From an uncultured Lachnospiraceae bacterium (GTDB lineage Bacteria; Bacillota; Clostridia; Lachnospirales; Lachnospiraceae), in assembly GCA_937950565.1 (NCBI GenBank), contig CALFCS010000149.1:1-15932 (forward strand): a stretch of 15,932 bases of DNA, read 5' to 3'. A program made the position numbers and the translations under genes. Positions 7,620 through 13,953 of the stretch are shown one piece after another (the first letter of the stretch is position 1; every line of letters begins with the position of its first letter). The notes below the pieces were generated by a model. It had not been told where the DNA came from. It saw nothing but the letters and a program-made list of their open reading frames with translations, and did not search any database.

Positions 7620-8431
7620 GAAAACTTATCAAATATGACTTAAAATACATGAACCGCTTTCTGATTCTGATTCACGTATTCTTTCTTGCGGCATCGTTAT
7701 GCATCCGCCTTTTCCTGACCGGACCGCTCTTACAGTCCGGCACAGACTTTTCAGACGGTAAATTCGTGCTGCCAGTTACCCTGACATTCAGCTTTTATAT
7801 CCTTCTGGCAACAGGTGTATACTTTGCCACATATCTGGTTGCGATTATACGGTTTTATAAGAATCTGTTTTCTGACCAGGGATATTTAACCCAGACTCTG
7901 CCGGTTACGACAGGACAGCATTTACTTGCAAAGACACTCTCCGGATGCATCTGGGGCTGTATCAATATGCTTCTCATCTACCTGTCCATTTATATGATAG
8001 TCGGTACTCCTTATGTCATAGATAATCTCCAGGCGAATAAGGCGGAAATACTGACCGCAATGGGATTTCAGGCAGATTTGTCTTTATGGGTCATTTTCCT
8101 ATTCCTGCTCACAATATCCCTCCTGGGTGTTATCTCAAATCTTGTGATGTATTATGCATCCATCGCAATGGGACAGCTGGTACCCGGACACCGGATTCTG
8201 GGCGCGATTGCCGTATATTTTGTGATGAATACACTGCTCTCCATTGCTACAGCTATCCTTTTTGCATTAACCGGACTCCTGAGCGCCCAGTTCCAGCAGG
8301 CAGGTGAAGTAAACATGGCTGATTATATGATGGACACCTTCCTGTTCTCGGGAATCATAGCATCCATATTAACGGTTATTTTGTATATTGCCACCTACTG
8401 GATTATGAAGAAAAAAGTGAACCTGGAATAA
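7613..8431 (+). CDS. ABC transporter permease, six transmembrane helices
   Basis: A 272-residue membrane protein with six hydrophobic spans, starting at roughly residues 15, 60, 120, 160, 198 and 245. It has no signal peptide and no recognised catalytic motif. It is encoded directly after the ATPase with a 7-bp overlap (ATGTTAG), so it is the membrane half of that transporter. By family resemblance (ABC-2-like permeases of YtrA/GntR operons) export of a lipid, peptide or antibiotic-type compound is the likeliest role, but the sequence does not show the substrate. It is the last gene before a strong terminator. Confidence 0.85.
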   Translation: MLGKLIKYDLKYMNRFLILIHVFFLAASLCIRLFLTGPLLQSGTDFSDGKFVLPVTLTFSFYILLATGVYFATYLVAIIRFYKNLFSDQGYLTQTLPVTTGQHLLAKTLSGCIWGCINMLLIYLSIYMIVGTPYVIDNLQANKAEILTAMGFQADLSLWVIFLFLLTISLLGVISNLVMYYASIAMGQLVPGHRILGAIAVYFVMNTLLSIATAILFALTGLLSAQFQQAGEVNMADYMMDTFLFSGIIASILTVILYIATYWIMKKKVNLE

Positions 8432-8472
8432 ACCGGATGAAGAAAAGATAATCCGTAAAACAGATTTTTCCG

Positions 8473-8518
8473 GAAAGAGACACCTCATCATCACACCTGA
8501 TGACCTCGTGTCTCTTTC
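8473..8518. terminator. Bidirectional terminator between permease and helicase genes
   Basis: GAAAGAGACAC (8473-8483) pairs with GTGTCTCTTTC (8508-8518), 11 bp, with an inner TCATCA/TGATGA stem. Both strands end in a T-rich arm. It lies between two convergent genes, 42 bp after one and 20 bp after the other, and can serve both. Confidence 0.75.
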
Positions 8519-8537
8519 TAATTTTTCCTTAATGATT

Positions 8538-10937
8538 TCAGGTAATATCCTGCTCCCTTTGCCAAAAGGCTTCTATCTGCCTGGCTACATCCTCCACATG
8601 GCAGATTCCTACCTTTTTCCATTCCCTTGGGAATACATTCCGATATTCCCTTCTTGCAAATCTGTCATCTAACAGAAGAATAATCCCTCTGTCTTCATCC
8701 GTCCGGATTACCCGTCCTGCGGACTGAAGCACCTTATTCATTCCCGGATAAAGGTAGGCATAATCAAACCCAGGCAAACCATGCGCGTCAAAATACTGCT
8801 TTAGAAGCTCCCGCTCCCTGCACACCTGTGGAAGCCCTGTTCCCACGATCACTGCTCCAATCAGTTTATCTTCCGTCAAATCAATTCCCTCAGAGAAAAT
8901 ACCTCCCATAACACAAAAGCCAACAAAACTATGCTCTCTGACTTCTTCAAAATTCTCCAGAAATATTTCTCTGGACTCCTCTGACATATATGGAGACTGC
9001 ATAACATATTCTATCGTCTGTCCTTCCGGAAGTTCCTCCTCCATAGATACAAATTCCTCATACACCTCTTCCATAAAACGGTAAGAAGGAAAAAATGCAA
9101 TATAATTTCCGGTTTTCGCTTTCACAGTCTCAGCTAAATACTTCGCATAACGCCGGTACATTTTCTCACCACGCCTGGTATATCTTGTACTGACATCATT
9201 TCCCAAAAGAAGCAGACGTTTCTCTGCGTCAAAAGGAGACTCTGCATAAATCGCATAATCCTCTTTCTCTGTACTTAAAAGCCTTTTATAATAATAAACC
9301 GGAAGCAGTGTAGCAGAAAAAAACACGGTACTGTTCCCCTTATCAAGATACTCCTGTAAATTCACTGCCGGATTCACGCAAAATAACCGAAGCTTAAAAT
9401 GTCCATTTGCAAGCAGTTCCGAATAAATCATATAATTTTCATCTAATTTATCATAAATATACAGAAACATACGAATAGTAAAGTAAAACTCCAGTACCTC
9501 CCTGCGCACATCTTCTTTCTTACACTCCTCCAGGAAACGCTCCAGCTCTGCCATCAGATTCAAAAGCTTCAAATAAATGTGGGAAACACTATTCAGCACC
9601 TGATATCCTTCACATTCCCGTTTCAAGGCAAGCAGCTGTTTATTAGAATCTTCCAGTCTTGCAGTAAGCCTTAAGTCTTCCTCTTTGACCAGCCTTTTTA
9701 TTCTCAGAAAATCTTCTTTATAAATCTCTGCACTGTACATCTCCCGTCCACGCTCTACAAGATTATGTGCTTCATCAATGAGAAATAAATATTCCCCCTT
9801 CACCCCTTCTCCAAAAAAACGGCGAAGATGCGCATTGGGATCAAACACATAGTTATAGTCACAAATAACAGCATCCACCCATGTGGATACGTCCATGCTC
9901 ATTTCATACGGGCAAACCTTCCATTTTCTCGCCTGTTCCTCCAGAATTTCCCGATTCATCTCATCGGATGTCGTAAGCAGTTCATAAACCGCATCATTGA
10001 CTCTGTCATAATGCCCCTTTGCATAAGGACAGGCATCTGGATTGCAGTTCATCTCCTCACAGAAACAGATTTTTTCCTTTGCTGTCAGAACAATGACTTT
10101 CATGCGGAGAGCCTGTTCCTTCAACGTATCAAATGCCTGCCATGCCACCGTCCTCGTAATCGTCTTTGCCGTCAGATAAAAAATCTTATCTCCAAGTCCC
10201 TCCCCCACAGCCTTTACTGCCGGAAACAGAGTTGCTATCGTCTTACCTACGCCTGTCGGAGCCTGTATAAACAATTTTTTCTTGTTCAGGATAGTATGAT
10301 ACACAGATGCCGCCAGCTTTTTCTGCCCGTCTCTATAAGCAAACGGGAACTTGACCTTCTTAATGGAGGCATCTCTTTTCTTCTTCCACTGAACCTGATA
10401 TCTCGCCCATTTTTCATATTGTCCTGCAAGTTCCCAGAACCATGCATCCAGTTCATCATATGAATACACACTCTGAAACCGTTTGACAGCCTCCGTTTCC
10501 ATATTACAGTAAGTCATCTGCACGCCAATCTCCTGCAGTTTTTTCTGAGACGCATATATGTACGCATAACATTTTGCCTGGGCAAGGTGCACCTCTATCG
10601 GCTCCTGCATCCCATCCAGCTCCTTAAATACACCTTTAATCTCATCGATCACAACACCTTCCGGCAGTTCTATGATACCGTCGGCACGCCCCTCTATGCG
10701 CAGTATGAACCCTTTACAGGGAATTTCATACTTCAGGGGAACCTCCGCATGATAGTCTGCTCCCATCTGCCGCTGAATCTTACGATGAATCCTGCTTCCA
10801 AGCATCATCGCATCCTTATCTGTTCCTGCTGTTCTGTTGTCTATATCCCCTGAGCGCAGAATAAATTCCACAAGATTGCGCACGGATATTCTGATGATCG
10901 GCTGTTCTGTATTCATAATCTGTTTTAACCTTTCCAT
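8538..10937 (-). CDS. Cas4-like nuclease / XPD-DinG-type DNA helicase fusion
   Basis: A 799-residue protein. Residues about 15-185 form a PD-(D/E)XK nuclease of the RecB/Cas4 kind: H51 (RIHRKI), E82/D86 (IEGRAD), D98-E99-I-K101 and the QAKCYAY motif at 120-126. Helicase motifs follow: Q205 (YRDGQ), Walker A APTGVGKT (226-233), DEAH (388-391), and C-terminal GIFSEGIDL, VGTGLPQV and QSAGRVIR. Cysteines C291, C293, C298, C303 and C342 lie between Walker A and DEAH, where XPD and DinG bind a 4Fe-4S cluster. It should unwind DNA 5' to 3' and may cut it. The ATG at 10937 has no clear ribosome binding site; an ATG at 10916 after GGAAAGG is a real alternative. It lies 90 bp behind the SOS-box-controlled radical SAM pair on the same strand. 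It is not the CRISPR type IV DinG; no cas genes are nearby. Confidence 0.9.
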   Translation of the reverse strand: MERLKQIMNTEQPIIRISVRNLVEFILRSGDIDNRTAGTDKDAMMLGSRIHRKIQRQMGADYHAEVPLKYEIPCKGFILRIEGRADGIIELPEGVVIDEIKGVFKELDGMQEPIEVHLAQAKCYAYIYASQKKLQEIGVQMTYCNMETEAVKRFQSVYSYDELDAWFWELAGQYEKWARYQVQWKKKRDASIKKVKFPFAYRDGQKKLAASVYHTILNKKKLFIQAPTGVGKTIATLFPAVKAVGEGLGDKIFYLTAKTITRTVAWQAFDTLKEQALRMKVIVLTAKEKICFCEEMNCNPDACPYAKGHYDRVNDAVYELLTTSDEMNREILEEQARKWKVCPYEMSMDVSTWVDAVICDYNYVFDPNAHLRRFFGEGVKGEYLFLIDEAHNLVERGREMYSAEIYKEDFLRIKRLVKEEDLRLTARLEDSNKQLLALKRECEGYQVLNSVSHIYLKLLNLMAELERFLEECKKEDVRREVLEFYFTIRMFLYIYDKLDENYMIYSELLANGHFKLRLFCVNPAVNLQEYLDKGNSTVFFSATLLPVYYYKRLLSTEKEDYAIYAESPFDAEKRLLLLGNDVSTRYTRRGEKMYRRYAKYLAETVKAKTGNYIAFFPSYRFMEEVYEEFVSMEEELPEGQTIEYVMQSPYMSEESREIFLENFEEVREHSFVGFCVMGGIFSEGIDLTEDKLIGAVIVGTGLPQVCRERELLKQYFDAHGLPGFDYAYLYPGMNKVLQSAGRVIRTDEDRGIILLLDDRFARREYRNVFPREWKKVGICHVEDVARQIEAFWQREQDIT

Positions 10938-10940
10938 TTT

Positions 10941-11011
10941 ATGAGTTGCCCGGCAAATGGGCTGAAACTACGGATTACTCCGTGCTAAAGCACTTTTGCC
11001 CCTTGTCTCAT
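10941..11011. repeat. 71-bp structured palindromic element of unknown type
   Basis: The sequence begins ATGAG (10941-10945) and ends CTCAT (11007-11011), its perfect complement. Inside, GCCC (10948-10951) can pair with GGGC (10959-10962), GGCAAA with TTTGCC, ACGGA with TCCGT around TTAC, and GTGC with GCAC around TAAA. It is richer in G and C than the adjacent AT-rich bases. No T-run follows on either strand, so it is not a standard terminator. It could be a dispersed repeat or mobile palindrome, or a structured leader of the helicase mRNA. I cannot count copies from this window. Confidence 0.45.
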
Positions 11012-11027
11012 TATATAAAATTCCAGG

Positions 11028-11801
11028 CTAAATTTCTACCCGCATCTCCACCATATCGCCACGATATCGAAGCGGTAAATGTTGAAGCTGCCCTTTGAGA
11101 TTCCTTCTTTCCCGAATTGCAATCGTCCTGCAGAAGCTCTTCCATAACTCTGCATAAGAAGTTTCCTTCTCTGATATCTGCTCTGTCATCGTTCTGTCAA
11201 ATCCTTCATCCCACACAAGAACCCACTTCTTCTGCGCCTCATGCACAACGAACATTTGATGGTTCTTATCATAAATCATCCAGTTTTCCAGTGGCAGCCG
11301 GTCTGCGAAATGCGGCGCTATACATGTCAGTATCTGATTCTTCGGTGAAATCTCCGAATACAGGATTCCATTTTCCAGCTCTTTAAATCTCAGAAATCCC
11401 GTATAATTGTGCGCCTCTCCACCGACATTTCTGCTTAACTCAAACACCTTTTCTACCTTCGGATGGCTCAGATGCTCCATAATCCTCTTACTGTCTGAAA
11501 GCCTCCTCGCTTCCATCATAGTCCCCAGTATCGCATTTCCTTTTTCCTTATCCTCCGACAGAGATGCATGATAAATGTCCCAGTATGCTTTTACACCCAG
11601 ATGCCTTCGAATCAGTATTTCTACTGCCTGTGCCTTCTTCTCCGTCTCTTCTGTCTCCTGATACTCACAGAACAACTCCTGCTCCAAAGTTCCTCTCAGT
11701 GCAATCCCGCATTCTTCTTCCTGCTTTCCTGACTTCCATGCATCATAAATTGCTGAAAAGATTCCCGTCACAGTATTATTACACAGATATACTGTTTTCA
11801 T
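11028..11801 (-). CDS. TIGR03915/DUF4130 putative DNA metabolism protein
   Basis: A 257-residue soluble protein of the TIGR03915 family (SAM_7_link/DUF4130). Members occur next to a radical SAM protein of the TIGR03916 family, and some relatives are fused to a uracil-DNA glycosylase-like domain, which is why a DNA repair or modification role is proposed. Conserved-looking blocks are ELSRNVGGEAHNYTGFLRF (about 121-139, with E129 and H131) and IAPHFADRLPLENWMIYD (161-178, with H164). No glycosylase domain is fused here. No activity has been established that I know of. The start at 11801 has a GGGAGGG site and overlaps the end of the radical SAM gene by 23 bp, so the pair is translated together. 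The helicase gene follows after 90 bp. Confidence 0.88.
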   Translation of the reverse strand: MKTVYLCNNTVTGIFSAIYDAWKSGKQEEECGIALRGTLEQELFCEYQETEETEKKAQAVEILIRRHLGVKAYWDIYHASLSEDKEKGNAILGTMMEARRLSDSKRIMEHLSHPKVEKVFELSRNVGGEAHNYTGFLRFKELENGILYSEISPKNQILTCIAPHFADRLPLENWMIYDKNHQMFVVHEAQKKWVLVWDEGFDRTMTEQISEKETSYAELWKSFCRTIAIRERRNLKGQLQHLPLRYRGDMVEMRVEI

Positions 11802-13107
11802 AAAAACCCTCCCGAAATCTCACATCATCAAAAAGTGACAACTGTCTGTAGCCCATATTCCTCACCTCTTCCGGTAGCTTTTCCTTCACATCCAGAAGAT
11901 TCCTGGTAATATAATCTTCCTCCAGCTTTGTCGGATACATCATCCTTCCATTGCATGTAATAAAATACATGGCTCTTTTCAACACCACACCCATCTTCTT
12001 CAAATCCTGAAAATCAATCGTTCCAAGCCGTCTCGCCTTTACAATCCGGCCCGCAGACTTATACCCCAGACCAGGTACGCGAAGCAGCATCTTGTAATCC
12101 GCCCGGTTAATCTCTACCGGGAACTGCTCCAGATGCTTCAACGCCCAGTTGCACTTCGGGTCAAATAATACATTAAAGTTCGGGGTCTCCTCTGACAATA
12201 ATTCCTCCGCCTGAAAATGATAATAACGCAAAAGCCAGTCTGCCTGGTAAAGCCTGTGTTCCCTTAAGAGCGGCGGCCCTTCCTCTGTCTTTGCCGGAAG
12301 CATCTTATCCTCATTTACATGGACAAATGCAGAATAGAATACCCTCTTCAGCTCAAATTTCTGATAGAGTGACTGTGCCACCTGCATAATCTGGTAATCG
12401 GTCTCCGGAGTAGCTCCGATAATCATCTGTGTACTCTGTCCTGCCGGAACGAACCTCGGTGCCCTTCGGTACTGCACGATCTCCTGCCGGTTTTCTGCCA
12501 TACGGTTCTGCACAAGCCGCATGGGAGTGAGAATATTTTTCCTGGTCTTATGAGGCGCCAGCATCCGCAGACTTTCCGCTGTAGGAAGCTCCAGATTCAC
12601 ACTCATACGGTCTGCAAGAAAACCGGTTCTCTGTATCAATTCCTGATTTGCCCCCGGAATTGCCTTTACATGAATATACCCCTGAAAGTTATATTTTGTA
12701 CGAAGCTTGTACAAAGTCGCATAAAGAAGCTCCATCGTATAATCCGGACTTTTTAAAATACCAGAACTCAAAAACAGACCTTCAATGTAGTTTCTTCGGT
12801 AGAATTCCATCGTCAGCGTGCAGACTTCATCGGGTGTAAAGGAAGTTCTCACCACATCATTACTTCTTCTGTTAATACAATACTTACAGTCAAAGATACA
12901 TTCATTTGTAAAAAGAATCTTCAGAAGAGAAATGCATCTGCCATCTGCCGAAAAACTATGACAGATTCCTGACTGCATACAGTTTCCCATACCTGTGCCG
13001 TCTCCCGTCCTGGACGTTCCGCTGGAAGTACATGCAACATCATACTTTGCTGCATCCGTCAAAATATTCAATTTCTCATATATAGACATCTCTTCCTGAA
13101 TCCTCAT
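11779..13107 (-). CDS. Radical SAM protein, putative DNA modification/repair (TIGR03916)
   Basis: A 442-residue protein with the radical SAM cluster motif C70-x3-C74-x2-C77 (CIFDCKYC), which binds 4Fe-4S and cleaves S-adenosylmethionine. Before it are C26, C43, C49 and C58, typical of this family and possibly ligands of another cluster. Residues 341-360 form a helix-hairpin-helix DNA-binding element (LLRVPGLGYKSAGRIVKARR). Its partner family gene overlaps the 3' end by 23 bp. The reaction is unknown; a DNA repair or base-modification role is inferred from the HhH and the glycosylase-fused relatives of the partner. The frame extends to a TTG at 13221, but the promoter and both LexA boxes lie in that extension, so I use the ATG at 13107 after GAGGAGAGACAGG. 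Regulation by LexA is strongly suggested. Confidence 0.92.
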   Translation of the reverse strand: MRIQEEMSIYEKLNILTDAAKYDVACTSSGTSRTGDGTGMGNCMQSGICHSFSADGRCISLLKILFTNECIFDCKYCINRRSNDVVRTSFTPDEVCTLTMEFYRRNYIEGLFLSSGILKSPDYTMELLYATLYKLRTKYNFQGYIHVKAIPGANQELIQRTGFLADRMSVNLELPTAESLRMLAPHKTRKNILTPMRLVQNRMAENRQEIVQYRRAPRFVPAGQSTQMIIGATPETDYQIMQVAQSLYQKFELKRVFYSAFVHVNEDKMLPAKTEEGPPLLREHRLYQADWLLRYYHFQAEELLSEETPNFNVLFDPKCNWALKHLEQFPVEINRADYKMLLRVPGLGYKSAGRIVKARRLGTIDFQDLKKMGVVLKRAMYFITCNGRMMYPTKLEEDYITRNLLDVKEKLPEEVRNMGYRQLSLFDDVRFREGFYENSISV

Positions 13108-13133
13108 CCTGTCTCTCCTCTTCTCCTCAAAAA

Positions 13134-13147
13134 AGAACGCTTGTTCT
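13134..13147. promoter_or_regulatory. LexA/SOS box, downstream copy
   Basis: AGAACGCTTGTTCT contains GAAC-N4-GTTC, the core of the Gram-positive LexA consensus CGAACRNRYGTTYC. It lies about 2 to 15 bp after the predicted start of the radical SAM transcript, where bound LexA would block initiation. Confidence 0.8.
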
Positions 13148-13155
13148 GTATAATC

Positions 13156-13184
13156 ATTATACGAACAAGAGTTCTTTGTGTCAA
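13156..13184 (-). promoter_or_regulatory. Consensus sigma-A promoter of the radical SAM operon
   Basis: On the minus strand: TTGACA (13184-13179), exactly 17 bp, TATAAT (13161-13156). Both hexamers match the consensus perfectly. It is 49 bp upstream of the chosen ATG and lies in the gap after tetR, which shows the radical SAM gene has its own start. Such a strong promoter would need a repressor, and the LexA boxes supply one. Confidence 0.85.
13162..13175. promoter_or_regulatory. LexA/SOS box, spacer copy
   Basis: CGAACAAGAGTTCT contains GAAC-N4-GTTC with the preceding C of the LexA consensus. It fills the spacer between the -35 and -10 elements. Its centre is 28 bp from that of the second box. 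Confidence 0.82.
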
Positions 13185-13217
13185 GACCTATTTTCCGTTT
13201 CACGAGCAATCTTTTCT

Positions 13218-13772
13218 TCAAACTTTATGTTTTTCTGTTTCCTCATAAAGAGGCTGCACTTTCTCTGTCATAGCTCCGATGAGCTCAATCAGATAATTTA
13301 CATCACACTGCGGATTTTCAATATAAGCATGATATCCTCCCTGGATGCAATAGGATAAAATCACATTTTTCGCAATATCATGACGGAATCTTGGATATTT
13401 TTCAAAGATTAATTCCTTCACACCCCGTTCCAGATGTTCCGCAAGGTGATTCCTCTGTTTTCCTGAAAATAATACTTTAAGCATCGTATTCTGTGCAAAA
13501 CAAGCCAAAAACAATTCCTTTGTAAATTCATATGGATTTTCTGTCACATACTCCGGATGCATAATACTTTTTGTAATCGAATCAACCACTTCCTCCTCAA
13601 TGGTATCTGATAATTCATATACATCCCTGTAATGAGAATAGAATGTGGATTTATTAATCTGTGCTTCCTCACAGAGCTCCTTTACCGTTATTTTCTCCAG
13701 CTCTTTTTTTGAACGAAGCTTCAAAAATGCATTTTTCACTGCACGCTCCGTCTTCACAATACGAATATCCAT
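13218..13772 (-). CDS. TetR/AcrR-family transcriptional regulator
   Basis: A 184-residue regulator. The N-terminal helix-turn-helix covers about residues 8-55, with ITVKELCEEAQINKSTFYSHY as the core. The C-terminal part is helical, with aromatic and cysteine residues lining a probable ligand pocket; the ligand cannot be read. The ATG at 13772 has a very strong GGAGGGGG site. It is divergent from glgB across 181 bp that hold overlapping promoters and an inverted repeat, so autoregulation and control of glgB are both possible. The radical SAM gene lies 110 bp downstream on the same strand but has its own promoter, so the two are probably independent units. Confidence 0.9.
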   Translation of the reverse strand: MDIRIVKTERAVKNAFLKLRSKKELEKITVKELCEEAQINKSTFYSHYRDVYELSDTIEEEVVDSITKSIMHPEYVTENPYEFTKELFLACFAQNTMLKVLFSGKQRNHLAEHLERGVKELIFEKYPRFRHDIAKNVILSYCIQGGYHAYIENPQCDVNYLIELIGAMTEKVQPLYEETEKHKV

Positions 13773-13868
13773 AAACTTAACCCCCTCCTATCTTTCCTTT
13801 ATATTCTTTCCGTTTTCCAACACATTTTTCAATCCGTTGCTTAACCGTCCTTTTATCTGAATCGTCGG

Positions 13869-13897
13869 TGGACATGACATTTTTATATTTATATAAT
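13869..13897 (+). promoter_or_regulatory. Probable sigma-A promoter of glgB
   Basis: TGGACA (13869-13874), a 17-bp spacer and a perfect TATAAT (13892-13897). Transcription would start near 13904, inside the inverted repeat at 13901-13927. The ribosome binding site CGGAGGA lies close before the ATG at 13954. Confidence 0.65.
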
Positions 13898-13916
13898 ATT
13901 ATAGACAAAAAAACAA
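13888..13916 (-). promoter_or_regulatory. Possible promoter of the tetR gene
   Basis: On the minus strand TTGTTT (13916-13911), 17 bp and TATAAA (13893-13888). It overlaps the glgB promoter head to head. The region is AT-rich, so this call is tentative; it implies a 5' leader of about 110 nt. Confidence 0.3.
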
Positions 13917-13927
13917 CTAATGTCTAT
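13901..13927. promoter_or_regulatory. Inverted repeat at the glgB transcription start
   Basis: ATAGACA (13901-13907) and TGTCTAT (13921-13927) are perfect 7-bp arms separated by 13 bp. The site covers the glgB start and the -35 of the possible tetR promoter, which suits a TetR operator. A T-rich run follows the right arm, so in RNA it could also be a weak attenuator hairpin. Confidence 0.4.
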
Positions 13928-13953
13928 TTTTTATTTACTTCGGAGGAAATAAT

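Noticed and set aside
8538..10937. CRISPR type IV DinG or a Cas4 module
   Set aside because: No repeats, no other cas genes, and the domain order and motifs match the general Firmicutes nuclease-helicase family.
10941..11011. Intrinsic terminator separating the helicase from the radical SAM pair
   Set aside because: No T-run follows the structure on the minus strand, and the fold is branched rather than one stable hairpin.
13108..13221. Upstream TTG start that would make the radical SAM protein 480 residues
   Set aside because: The extension holds the consensus promoter and both LexA boxes, has no ribosome binding site at the TTG, and adds residues unlike the family N-terminus.
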